From Ostrinia nubilalis (taxonomy: Eukaryota; Arthropoda; Insecta; Lepidoptera; Crambidae), in contig NC_087116.1 in NCBI RefSeq assembly GCF_963855985.1, positions 6,349,001-6,413,000 on the forward strand: a stretch of DNA of 64,000 nt, written 5' to 3'. Below are positions 1 through 10,081 of this stretch, in pieces. The translations under genes and the position numbers were made by a program. A model generated the notes under the pieces. The model was not told where the DNA came from. It worked only from the letters and a program-made list of their open reading frames with translations, and searched no databases. How positions within the stretch are numbered: the stretch's first letter is position 1; each line of letters starts with the position of its first letter.

Positions 1-515
1 CTTAATTAAAAACTCAGGAACATGCCATTGTGCCATCACTTTCGCGGTAATCGCCATAAGATGCACCGCAAGTGAAAGTTTTCGCCATGGATAACAGGTT
101 TCCGCAGTTAAATTACCATGGACGATGGTTGGATGTAAACAAATAATTAAGGCTGGGTTGCATCATCTTACTTTAGCTTTGACAAACGTCAAAAATCTGT
201 CAAACTCCATACAAAAAACACCGGCTATCGTCAAAGTTACGGTCAAATTTAGGTGGTGCAACTCGGCCTAAGTAAGAGTTTGTTATATTTTCATACAACA
301 GGGAAGCTCTTGGCCTGCATAGTTGGAAAGTGATGATCAGGCTGAAGGTGGAAGCGAGCTTCACCCGGAATGTTCAACCACAGGAACCGGATATCTTTTC
401 TCCAAGTTCCAACTGCTGAAACACAACAATGCTGTTAACATTTTTCTTATGGCGACAGAGTTCGTAAGACGGTGGATACCGTGAAAATTAAGCCTAGCGT
501 TGAATAGATCTCTGT
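1..515. other. intergenic stretch, no gene seen
   Basis: No long reading frame, splice-flanked exon or recognisable repeat boundary is visible. The sequence is moderately AT-rich and may be decayed repeat. Confidence 0.5.
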
Positions 516-733
516 CGCCCGTATTCACAAACATTACTATGAGGTCTCACAGTGCGCGTGGACGCACAGGGTGACACACGAACCTATCACAGAGCTCTAT
601 TCAACGCTATGCTTTCGATTTGCTGCTTCACTTAAGGAAGCGTTTGTGAATACTGGCGTGTCATTGGTTCGTGTGTGACCCTGTGCGTCCACGCGCACTG
701 TGAGACCTCATAGTAATGTTTGTGAATACGGGT
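516..733. repeat. foldback MITE (CGCCCGTATTCACAAAC family)
   Basis: About 70 bp at the left end, starting CGCCCGTATTCACAAAC, returns as the reverse complement at the right end, with a loop of about 75 bp. The family recurs at 1861-2009, 2221-2367, 14272-14419 and 15166-15313. No coding capacity, so a non-autonomous DNA transposon is likely; superfamily not determined. Confidence 0.75.
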
Positions 734-1060
734 GTAATATTCTCATCAAAGGGTATTAACCCCAAACATCAAGTTATTCTGAGTCTAGAAATAGATTTAT
801 CTTTTGTAAAAAAAATACCTGTTTCTAAGTATTCTAGTTACGAAGCAACACGTCAGGCCCATTTATTATAGAACCACGGTTAAGTATAAAGTACTCAAGA
901 GTCTAGAGTTCAAAAGTATTAAAAAGCGAATCGTATTTGCACACGAAGGGTTCCGTAGCGTCAAATTTTAGGGTTTCGTACTCAAAGGGTGATAGACAAC
1001 GGGACCCTATAAAGCTCATAGCAGACTTATCAACTCGGAAAGGGATCAACACCGTATCGC
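734..1060. other. no gene seen
   Basis: AT-rich, with only short frames. Nothing recognisable. Confidence 0.45.
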
Positions 1061-1210
1061 CTTTCGCGAGCTGTCATAGCCTTTCGCGAGCTGTCATAGC
1101 CTTTCGCGCGCTGTCATAGCCTTTCGCGCGCTGTCATAGCCTTTCGCGCGCTGTCATAGCCTTTCGCGAGCTGTCATAGCCTTTCGCGCGCTGTCATAGC
1201 CTTTCGCGAG
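1061..1210. repeat. 20-bp minisatellite
   Basis: About 7.5 head-to-tail copies of a 20-mer, CTTTCGCGMGCTGTCATAGC, differing at one position (A or C). The last unit runs into GAGAGGCTATGA, a partial inversion of the unit. Confidence 0.9.
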
Positions 1211-1224
1211 AGGCTATGATCAAC

Positions 1225-1485
1225 ATACGAGGCGAGGTGTGGTGTGGACGTGAGAATATCTCGAAGAGCTGATGGCCGCTGGGGCAGGAAAGTTCTTGAG
1301 TGGCGACCACGAGCCGGAAGACGTAGCGTGGGCAGGCCTCACACTAGGTGGACCGACGATCTGGTGAAGGTCGCGGGAGGTACCTGGATGCAAGCGGCGC
1401 AGGACCGGTCTTTGTGGAAATAATTGGGGAGGCCTTTGTCCAGCAGTGGACGTCTTTCGGCTGAAACAACAACAACAAACGGTGC
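1225..1485 (+). pseudogene. 3' end of a non-LTR retrotransposon
   Basis: Forward translation gives the C-terminal tail of a reverse-transcriptase polyprotein (GRRSVGRP, TRWTDDLVKVAG, AQDRSLW), followed by a short CAA-rich tail. The same tail type recurs at 43815-44080 and 57960-58195 (forward) and at 2525, 3362, 26915, 42905 and 46940 (reverse). It is a 5'-truncated dead copy; the exact clade is not assigned. Confidence 0.75.
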
Positions 1486-1860
1486 GGATAAGTGTGGGTT
1501 GCAGTATCATATGGAATTATGGAGTTTCATACAAAGAATGCTGACCGCCTCGAGTTGATGCGGTTACGATCCCTTTCCGGTTTGATAAAGTGTACTACGT
1601 CCTTATGGTTTGAATTGTTTCAAAACGTGTTTATCTGTTAAAATATGAGATTAATTTGAGAATTGAGATCTCACGAGAGATTACATAGAGGGGAAGGGGG
1701 GTCGATCTAAATCCCCAACATCTCACCAAGGGGAAGAGGGGGTCCAAAAATCGCCAAAAACACCTCACTTAAATAATGGACGCCCCCTTATTTTTGTCCA
1801 TCATTACCACAAAGCAAATATTTCTTTACTTGGCTCTACTGTGAAAGAAGCCTTAAAGTT
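1486..1860. other. no gene seen
   Basis: Unremarkable sequence with a purine-rich patch (GGGGAAGGGGGG) near 1690. No exon or repeat boundary was recognised. Confidence 0.45.
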
Positions 1861-2009
1861 ACGTCCGTATTCACAAACATTACAATGAGGTCTCACAGTG
1901 CGCGTGGACGCACAGGGTGACACACGAACCAATCACAAAGCTCTATTCAACGCTGTTCGTTCGATTTGCTGCTTCACTTAAGCAAGCATCGTTTGTGAGT
2001 ACGGGCGTT
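1861..2009. repeat. foldback MITE (CGCCCGTATTCACAAAC family)
   Basis: Ends are ACGTCCGTATTCACAAAC and its near reverse complement. Shares its interior with the 516-733 copy. Confidence 0.7.
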
Positions 2010-2220
2010 AGTATCAAGCCGCCCTTTCTAAATATAACCTCCACGCTGCAAAACCGCCCGGTTGTATTTTTCTTGTAAATATTCCATGAGGTCGGTCCAA
2101 GGGAATTCCCAGTGCGTAGGCAGTCTTATTATGTCTATTCGGAGTAGAATTTATGGTTTGTGGCTTTGTAAAGTTTAAAATATTCACAAAAGTAGGTACA
2201 GAAGGGTCAAAAGAAACTAA

Positions 2221-2367
2221 CACCCGTATTTACAAACGATGCTTGTTTAAGTGAAGCAGCAAATCACGCACAGCGTTGAATAGAGCTCTGTGATTGGTTC
2301 GTGTGTCGCCCTGTGCGTCCACGGGCACTGTGACACCTCTTAGTAATGTTTGTGATTACGGGCGTAA
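2221..2367. repeat. foldback MITE (CGCCCGTATTCACAAAC family)
   Basis: Inverted-end copy of the family at 516-733, in the opposite orientation to the copy at 1861. Confidence 0.7.
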
Positions 2368-2524
2368 GATATTTACGTACACAACATACCTAATTGGAGC
2401 TGAGAAGTGGCAAAGAAACGCAGTAGCCTCGTTTTTTACGGTTAATTTAAAGGTACTTTGTACCTACCTAATATGTGCGAGCTATAAGCTTTCAGAAACA
2501 CCATGCAATCTTTCATTTAAATTG

Positions 2525-2690
2525 CCAACTCATCATCATCATCATCGTTTCAGCCACAGGACGTCCACTGCTGAACATAGGCCTCCCCCAATGATTTCCA
2601 CATCGCCCGGTTGGTAGCGGCCTGCATCCAGCGCCTTCCTGTTAGTGCTACCTTTATGAGGTCGTTGGTTCACCTTGTGGGTGGACGTCC
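2525..2690 (-). pseudogene. non-LTR 3' tail, reverse orientation
   Basis: A CATCAT microsatellite, then the widespread string CAGCCACAGGACGTCCACTG and sequence that reads in reverse as the C-terminus of a non-LTR reverse-transcriptase polyprotein. 5'-truncated. Confidence 0.7.
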
Positions 2691-3361
2691 CACGCTGCGC
2701 TTTCTGTCATCATCATCAGGTCATTTAGTCTCCACTGCAGGAGCACGACGAGTAATTTACCAGAGGCAAATGGAGGATTTGACAGGTAAATTCCTCTCTG
2801 GCGAAACCGTTTAGATTGGTGTTTAATTATTAAATTACTCTTACCTCTTCTAAAAACTTACATTATTTTTGTTTAGACTATTATTATTAAAGTACTTACA
2901 AATCGTCAAATATTTTGCTCTTAAGGAGCCTCTACATGTCTCATAATCTTCTTACCCTACCAGCGCTTCGACACCAACATTTAATTTTGGCAAGTGCTGA
3001 GAAGAAGCGCCGCAACAACTGTCTGTCATATTTTAGTTACTTTTAATGGTTAAATGTTTTGCGTCCAAGTGCGGTCACTTTGGGTCTTAAAATAGCATTA
3101 TCAGATAGCATCAAAATCAACAACAGTCCTAGTAAAAAATTAGCACCCAACCGCAAAATGGTAACTTTTATTTTTAGTACCTAATATTTGATGAGTTATC
3201 AAAACAACAGATTTTTAAAGAGTCATGTTAATTACCTTAAAGCTTTGAGTAGGTACACCAGGAGATACGAGTAGAATCGTGACTATTCCCAACTCTCGTT
3301 CCCACCGCTACATCTCTACTAGTGTTTTTTGTAAATATTTTCTTCTTTATATCCCATCATC
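2691..3361. other. tail fragment plus unannotated sequence
   Basis: 2708-2790 is a second non-LTR tail type (motif CTGCAGGAG plus ACCAGAGGCAAATGGAGG) that recurs at 8163-8271 and 26725-26830. The rest, to 3361, shows no gene. Confidence 0.5.
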
Positions 3362-3440
3362 ATAATTTCAGCCACAGGACGTCCACTGCTGAACATAGGC
3401 CTCCCCCAATGACTTCCACATCGCACGGCTGGTAGCGGCT
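3362..3440 (-). repeat. non-LTR 3' tail fragment
   Basis: Short copy of the tail at 2525-2690. It is broken at its right by the TIR element starting at 3456. Confidence 0.7.
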
Positions 3441-3455
3441 GTTAGCTCACTCTAA

Positions 3456-6400
3456 ATTCTGTACCCCCAGTGAAAAGGGAGTTAAGTCGAAAATGGTGAT
3501 TTTTGGGAAATCGCATTTGAAGTTAAAAAAAATCCTGCTTCGTCGCTATTAGAGATAACTTGGTGAAATATTTTTTAGGTGAAAGGTAATGTTAGATATA
3601 ATTAGGCAGTGTGCCAGTTTGGGAAATATAGCTTGTGGTTTTTTCGTAATTAAATAAAAACCTAGTTATATCACCATGCACGACAACTTTACATTCGTGT
3701 AAAGTGATGTAATGAGATATAAAACATTTTACACCACACTAATTTAGCCACATGCTAACAAGTGTAAAGTGATACATTTTTCACCATTTCTGTTGATAAT
3801 TTTTTGTTTCTTCAATTTAAGAAAAAGTTGTAAAACAAACATAAGTAATTACACTATGAGGAATCATTATTTCAGGTTATTTAGGGTAAATCTTCCAAAA
3901 ATTGTTACTTATATTAATATACACCAATTTTGTGGAGAGAAAAAAAATGTGTAAACTGATCTAACTAACATAATAGCGATCTAAGTATCCTAATAATTAT
4001 GTGTAAAGTGATATAAGTGGCGACTGTAAAGGAATAAGGCTAGAATTTGAGACTGAATTCTAATTATTTACTCCTTAAATGTTTATTCTGATCTGAAACT
4101 ACTATTTTATTCATTATTACACCATATACCATGAATGATATTGGCCTAAATCACATACATTATCTCCTATTATAAAGTAAGTATAGCTGAAGCAATTGTG
4201 TAGTAAAGACCAGAAATAACAATGGTTTCACATGAACTAATTAGACAGGAGACAGAGAAAAGTTTGTTTTCTACAATTACTCTTTTAGGAATCAAACCCT
4301 GGACCAGAGATGGTGATGTCAAGGTATATTGATTGCCTTTTGGCTACAGAAGGATAATATAAAAGTAAATTCATAAAATGCTTTTGTTTTCAACAAAGAG
4401 GCTTTTAAACAGCCCTTTAACACGTCCTAGTATTACTTGAACCCTACAATAATTTTGGGACATAAATGGACCAGTGCTGAGAAGAAGCAGCGCAAGAAAT
4501 TTAGCCACCCTTGTCAGACTCTTCTTAAATCATAAATAACTTGAAAAAATCGAACTGCCTAAGGCGGGAATCTTCTTAAATCAATAGAGACATGAATTAA
4601 CAAGACATGTTATACTTGCGAGCTAAGCAGATAAAGTCCAGCAACACGTCATGCCATTTACATAATTATTTACTTTATACATAGTATCCATTCATAAGGA
4701 CTTTCGTAGATAGTTTCTCAGGGCAATCGAATATTGCACTTAGCCTCTTGATTAGACCATTGTGTGCTATTTGTAATTTATCTTCCTATTCCAATCGCTT
4801 CAGATCCCCCCAAGTAGCAGCAGCCTATCTAGGTCGCTACAGGCCTTCTGCAGCGACCCTGGTGATTGGAGAATTTGAGCCTGTTGATCTGCTACGCTTG
4901 TGCACTACTTGTGCACGTGCTGCGGTTTTTCTTCTGCCTCCATGCATATTCTACACAGTAGGCTGTCTGTAACAGCTATATTGTGTAGGTGTTTGTTTAA
5001 CATACCTGTTATTACACTTAGGACCTTGTGGATGTTGTCCCTGTTTAGTCTTATGAGGCTGCGGGAGAACTTTTTCGATATATCCACAACTGCATCTTTT
5101 GTTTGCCTGCATCTTTTGCAATCTTTCCATTCTGTGTGGTGTTATTTTTCTATTTTGGAGCGCAACCAGGTCTTGATATGTGCTTATGGTATCGGCATTA
5201 TAGGTAATTGTTCCGGACCAAATACCGTCGTGTACGATCCCTTTCTGGCCAGTTCATCTGCTGCGTCGTTGCCCAAGGAGTTACTGTGCCCTTTGATCTA
5301 CTTCAGGAGTGCAGGGTAACACCATTTGCGTCTGCAATGACTTAGGAGCGCGTCATGGCATTCCAATATAAGTATTATAATGTAGTATATTAAGTTGCTT
5401 TGTATTGCTTGCACTATCTGAGATTATTTTTATATTCAGACCTCGGATGTCTATGGTTGCAATCGCCTGTGCTGCTCTGATTGCATTCTGCTTGGAAAAT
5501 TGTATTGTGTTTATCTAGTGTTGTAGATATTCTTAGTATATTTAGGTAATTCGAGAAGACACTAGCTCCTGTACCTTTTTGGGTTTTGGAGCCATTAGTG
5601 TATAATCCTAAGTTCATTGATTCCAGAGCAATCTTGCCTTTCCGCTGTAAGCTGGATATTATAATCTTCAGTCGAAGATTTGAATACAGGGAATTCTGTC
5701 AATGGGTGCCTCGGTGAGAGGTATTTCTTTTATTAGGGTTTTGTGCAGGATCGTGGATTGTCCTGTCTCCTTGTTTTGCTTCTTATATGTCCTTGACCTT
5801 TAAGTCTTAAAGCGGCTGCTTGCGCTTCCTCCTGAATGAAGAGGTCTAAAGATCTAAGATTCAGAAGGTACTCAAGTGATGTCGATGGAGTGGTTCTCAT
5901 ACAACTAGTGGCCGCTATGCTTACTAGGCGTTGCAGGCTTTGGAGTTTTGATCTTGCTGTGGATAGTTGTGTTCAATGCCACCATACAAGTGATCCATAA
6001 TAATATGTGTAAGAGGGCCATATAACCGACGTGTACAGCCAAAGTGTTATCTTTGGGTTGAGACCTCATCTACTACCAATGAGTCTCTTGCACTGATGGA
6101 ATGCTATACAGGCCATTTTTATTTTGTTCTCGACATGACTCGCCCAGTTCAATTTGTTGTCAAAGGTGATGAGTTTTGTTTATAAAGAGTTCTGGTAGTT
6201 GGAGCTCTTGTAAATTCTATAATGCACTTATTAAGTACTTTTATTGACAACGTTAGGCACTTTGAATTCAATTATATGTTTTACTAGTAGATGTTCACCA
6301 TTATTTATTAAAACTATTAACTAAAATTCTTTGATTTATAAACTACGACATTATTTTTCCTTTAATCTGACGTTTGGGCTAAGTTATATCATTTTACACC

Positions 6401-6967
6401 AAATAATTAACCAAATTATTAGTTGCGATTTTCAAATGTTTCTGATCTAAGTAACTTATAACATTTTACACATGTACGAAACTTTTGTGGTTAATGGTAT
6501 TAGTCTAATTGAATCATTATACACAAAAAAAATAACCTTTTGTTTTTTACTTTTTGTGATATAAATTAAGTTACATTCTTTTTCACCAACCAACAATACA
6601 TAGTTTTTTTTGTGTATATTAATATGAGTCATCTTATATTGTTAATCACAAATTCAATCTGAACAACTTCAATCGTGTAAAAAGTAGTAACACGAGTCAT
6701 ACCTCTTGACACAATAAAAAATTGAAAGAAGCCTCCGGTACACTTTGTTAAAAGTAGACATGTATCAATATACACGAAAGAAAACTCAAAATTGGTTCAC
6801 AAAGCCTTACTTGTATCATTTGGCACAACATTATTTTCTTTTCTATACGTCGTAGAAACATACCGATTAGATACAAAAATAGCTAATTTTTCAGAGATTC
6901 ACATTATGTTATAAAGTCAATTTTGATCTAAGTCGAGTTAGATCCCTTTTCACTGGGGGTACAGAAT
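3456..6967. mobile_element. 3.5-kb TIR DNA transposon, non-autonomous
   Basis: Termini are inverted: ATTCTGTACCCCCAGTGAAA at the left and its reverse complement at the right, followed inward by related TTAAGTCGA / TCGAGTTA blocks. A TAA triplet flanks both ends (3453-3455, 6968-6970), as expected for PIF/Harbinger-type insertion (inference). Both subterminal zones (about 3680-4010 and 6360-6900) are full of variants of GTGTAAAGTGATATAA in opposite orientations. No transposase was found; the centre is a decayed non-LTR relic. Confidence 0.65.
4750..6230 (-). pseudogene. decayed non-LTR reverse transcriptase/RNase H relic
   Basis: In reverse, fragments in order resemble the polymerase thumb region (MRTTPSTSLEYLL near 5880), an RNase H start (YTNGSKTQKGTGASVFS near 5600, with Asn where the first Asp is expected) and the post-RNase H zinc motif (CRICMEAEEKP near 4925). 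Several frameshifts and stops. The same C-terminal arrangement is better preserved at 56126-56716. RNase H after RT points to the I/R1/LOA group, not further resolved. Confidence 0.7.
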
Positions 6968-6970
6968 TAA

Positions 6971-7160
6971 GCTTGTGTTACAAGTGGGCTCACCACAATA
7001 GTCCATCGGCGGGATTCGAACCAGGGATGTCATGGATATCCGTAACCGAAACTTTCGGATATCCGAAATAAAAATATATCCGTAGCCGGTATAATATTAT
7101 TCCAATATTCGTAACCGTATCCGTAACCGAAACTACATATCCCATAACTAGTTTGAACCC
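6971..7160. repeat. tRNA-derived SINE end and hAT-like terminus
   Basis: 7007-7023 reads in reverse as a tRNA T-arm (GGTTCGAATCCCGCC). It is followed by CAGGGATGTCATGGATATCC and AT-rich GGATATCCGNAACC repeats, resembling a hAT terminal region. No partner end was found. Confidence 0.4.
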
Positions 7161-7299
7161 GCTTTCCTCGGATCTCGAGTCGGCCAGTCCGAAACTGCCA
7201 CCAGTCCAATGACGTACCTATATGACTACGTCATCATCGGAGGCGAGGCGTCAACAACTAAATCGATTTACATGTGTGTGTATTGTTGTGGAAATTTTT

Positions 7300-7830
7300 C
7301 ATTAGGAACAAAATATTTATGCATTTATTTTATACACCACTACATTTTTATCACCGAAAAAAAATCTGGGTAATGAGTTATTGATAGGTACTGATCCCAT
7401 TTATGCAAAAAAAAGTTAAATAAAGTTACTCAAAATTTCATCTCAAAATTGGTAATTTATGGACACACGCGTCGCTAGCACTATTACGTAAGATAATGTA
7501 ACATTTATTAGAACTCAAAATTACTTGAAGTTAGCTAAGTAAGTAATAATAACACTGGAAGCGTGGTCGAGGCGTGAGCGAGACAGATCGAGGCAATGTG
7601 CGAGCGCGTACGACTACTCTAGCGAGCAGCGGAGTGCCTAGCTGTGACGCGTAAAATACGGACTAAAGAAAATTTAATAATAAAAAATTTTTTTTTCATA
7701 AAGTTATTTAATAACTTTATGAAAAAAAAATTTTTTTTTACTTCAAATTTTTCACACATTTCTACATGACCTTTTAAAAATTTTTCGGTGATAAAAATGT
7801 AGAGGTGTATAAGGCACAGCTACAGAGAAC
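7300..7830. repeat. inverted-repeat element with central palindrome
   Basis: The block around 7325-7365 (ACACCACTACATTTTTATCA) returns inverted at 7780-7815. Between them, near 7680-7740, is a near-perfect AT palindrome centred on TTATTTAATAA. Probably a MITE; boundaries approximate. Confidence 0.5.
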
Positions 7831-7984
7831 AAACTATAATATGCCTCATATCTTATCAATATGCCTTACTGCACCTAATCGGCAAAAAGCTATTTATAAA
7901 ATACGAAAATAAACGCATTAGTAAGTACCTACGTCACAGCAGTATTTCACACACCTTACAATTTGATTTCAGTAGGTCCACAAT

Positions 7985-8120
7985 ATACAGGACTGTTCCC
8001 ACCTCTCGTTCCCATCGCTGCAACTCCTGTGTAGCCAGGATCTACAGCTTGATCGCCAATAATCTAACCAGTGAAGGTCAAGTTTGTCCCGGAGAAAGTT
8101 AACTGTCATTTAGGTCCACA
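7985..8120. repeat. dispersed repeat, inverted relative to 33985-34135
   Basis: Shares CCACCTCTCGTTCCCATCGC and CAGGATCTACAGCTTGA with the reverse complement of 33985-34135 and 45065-45200. No coding frame. Confidence 0.65.
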
Positions 8121-8162
8121 ATAGAGAGCATATCAAGTTAGATTTGTAGTATTTTATAAGTG

Positions 8163-8271
8163 GTCATCATCATCATCAGTTCATAGTCTCTACTGCAGGA
8201 GCCCGACCCTCTCTAATTTACCAGCAAATGGAGGATTTGGCCTACACTCCCCACGCTGGTCTGCTCCTGCA
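8163..8271. repeat. non-LTR tail fragment with CAT microsatellite
   Basis: Same tail type as 2708-2790 and 26725-26830. Interrupted at 8273 by a foldback element; GATGATGATG resumes at about 8451. Confidence 0.55.
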
Positions 8272-8272
8272 G

Positions 8273-8437
8273 TGAGTTTATGTTAGGTGTGCTCGCTAGC
8301 GAGTACGCGACGTCAAAAAATCTACGAAGATTTTGAAAAAAGTTCTGAAAGTAACCGCTAGGGGCGCTGTACAATCTGTCATACATTTAATGTATTTTTT
8401 TACGCAGTCGCTAGCCAGCACACGTAACATAAACTCA
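8273..8437. repeat. foldback MITE (TGAGTTTA family)
   Basis: Starts TGAGTTTATGTTA and ends with the inverse, TAACATAAACTCA. The interior shares the GGGCGCTGTACAATCTGTCA block with elements at 26535-26724 and 44094-44240. Confidence 0.7.
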
Positions 8438-8756
8438 TGGTAAGCACACTGATGATGATGATGGTATTACTGTATTCATCTACCTTGCTTGCATCTCAAG
8501 CCAAATATAGACTGCATTAAGTATAAAAATAAACTACAGTGACAGCCTGTTGAGTACGCACGAGTTTATTGCCTTTACGCAGATCCGTTTTTAGGGTTCC
8601 GTCGTCCTGACAAGAAACCTTTATAGTTTCGTCATGTCTGTCTGTCTGTCCGAGGTTTTTCTTGACAGTCCGCGCGCCCTGTCATTGGCCTATGATCGCG
8701 TCGGCGATGGCGATCTGCATTGTGGTTGAAGCTTAATCTAAATATAAAAGGAAAAA
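8438..8756. other. repeat-like, no gene
   Basis: Contains GGGTTCCGTCGTCCTGACAA and TGTCTGTCTGTCTGTCCGAG, typical of dispersed repeats. Nothing further resolved. Confidence 0.4.
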
Positions 8757-8834
8757 CTGACTGACTCACTGACATATCAACGTACAGCCTAAACGGCTAA
8801 ACATAGGCATTTGAAATTTGGAGGGACGTAGCTT
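8757..8834. repeat. left part of a dispersed repeat split by the R1-clade element
   Basis: This segment plus 13597-13737 forms one older repeat (compare 25630-25805 and 49104-49880). It was interrupted at the 16-bp duplicated target AGGTACCGTAGCGGTG. Confidence 0.75.
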
Positions 8835-8846
8835 AGGTACCGTAGC

Positions 8847-8891
8847 GGTGGGAGTGAGCGGGGCTCGCGAGCGGGGGGCGGCCCAGGAGTA
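8847..8891. repeat. 5'-terminal inverted copy of internal ORF1 sequence
   Basis: These 45 bases are the exact reverse complement of 9071-9115 inside ORF1. The first four, GGTG, also belong to the target duplication, giving microhomology at the junction. Consistent with snap-back or template switching at the end of reverse transcription. Confidence 0.88.
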
Positions 8892-10079
8892 CCGAATGTG
8901 GCAACGTCCAAATCCGCGGCACCCGGGCCTTCGGCAAAACCTGAGAAGCCGGCCAAGCAGCATACGGCTGACAGGTCCCAGACTGCCCCGACGCCTGCAG
9001 CAAAGAAAGAGGCCAACCCTGTCTCCACTACTAGGAGAAACAAAAAGAAGAAAGGAGCCAGGCGCGCCCCTACTCCTGGGCCGCCCCCCGCTCGCGAGCC
9101 CCGCTCACTCCCACCCCCACCTGCAACCATGGAGGAAGGTTGGTCGACGGTGGTTAGGCGTGGAGGCGGAAAAACCCGTAAGCAGTCGAACAGGGAAAAT
9201 AACCTAACCCAACCAGTTGGTTTCAAGCCAGCCTCTAAGGCGTCACCTGACCTTCACCCACCGCGCTCCGCTGCAATTGTTCTCACTCTGCAGCCAGGCG
9301 CTAAGGAAAGAGGTGTTAAATATGAGGACTTAATCCGGGAAGCGAAATCCCGGATCAACATCGAGGAGCTTGGTATCGTCACCGGGCTCCGTTTCCGAAA
9401 GGCCAAAACCGGGGGCAAGTTATTAGAGATCCCCGGTGCCACCAGCGGCGACAGGGCGGACGCCCTCGCAACCAAGCTTCGCGAGGTACTCCCAGAAGAA
9501 GATGTGCGGGTTTCCAGGCCAGTGAAAACTGTAGAAGTTCGAATAACTGGCTTAGACGACTCCGTCACAGGTGAGGAGCTTGCGGTAGCGGTTGCCAAGG
9601 CTGGTAATTGCGCCATTGAGGGTGTCCGCGTCGGCCCAATTAGAGAAAGCTTCCTCGGGAGTGGGTCAGCGACTGTTCGGGTGCCTGTGGAGGTAGCCAA
9701 ACAGCTGGCGAAAGGGCGGCTCCTAGTGGGTTGGGTGTCTGCTCAAGTCAGGGTTCTGACGTCTAAGCCGCAGCGGTGCTACCGTTGCCTTGTGGAAGGG
9801 CACGTCGTTGCCCAATGTCCGTCGGAGGTGGACCGCAGTGAGCTCTGTTTTCGCTGCGGACAACCGGGGCACAAGAGCCGGGACTGCACTGCGCCTCCGC
9901 ACTGTCCATTGTGCGCAGACGCAGGTAGACCTGCAGAACACAGGGTGGGAAACAAAAGCTGCGCCCCACCTAAAGTCCAAGGGAGGATGGGCAGGCAGGG
10001 GGCTGATGGAACACCCACCGCCACACCCAAACCCCAGCAGCGGGGCAGGACTGAGGTGATGGACACAACCACTGGGTAA
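8892..10079 (+). CDS. non-LTR ORF1 (gag-like, 5'-truncated)
   Basis: Open to the stop at 10077. It has no authentic ATG at its head: the frame enters from the junction at 8892 as CCG AAT GTG, and the first in-frame ATG is at 9129 (MEEGWSTVV), so the N-terminus was probably lost with the 5' truncation. The first third is Ala/Pro/Lys-rich. Near the C-terminus are two classical CCHC knuckles (CYRCLVEGHVVAQC and CFRCGQPGHKSRDC, about 9778-9890) and a third variant knuckle starting CPLC. This is the R1/Jockey-type ORF1 layout, an RNA-binding protein that packages the element RNA. The stop is two bases before the ORF2 ATG (TAAAGATG), which suggests termination-reinitiation coupling. Confidence 0.88.
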   Translation, partial: PNVATSKSAAPGPSAKPEKPAKQHTADRSQTAPTPAAKKEANPVSTTRRNKKKKGARRAPTPGPPPAREPRSLPPPPATMEEGWSTVVRRGGGKTRKQSNRENNLTQPVGFKPASKASPDLHPPRSAAIVLTLQPGAKERGVKYEDLIREAKSRINIEELGIVTGLRFRKAKTGGKLLEIPGATSGDRADALATKLREVLPEEDVRVSRPVKTVEVRITGLDDSVTGEELAVAVAKAGNCAIEGVRVGPIRESFLGSGSATVRVPVEVAKQLAKGRLLVGWVSAQVRVLTSKPQRCYRCLVEGHVVAQCPSEVDRSELCFRCGQPGHKSRDCTAPPHCPLCADAGRPAEHRVGNKSCAPPKVQGRMGRQGADGTPTATPKPQQRGRTEVMDTTTG

Positions 10080-10081
10080 AG

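Noticed and set aside
8818..9226. Overlapping frames on both strands near the start of the non-LTR element as separate genes
   Set aside because: They are shadows of the GC-rich ORF1 and of its inverted 5' copy.
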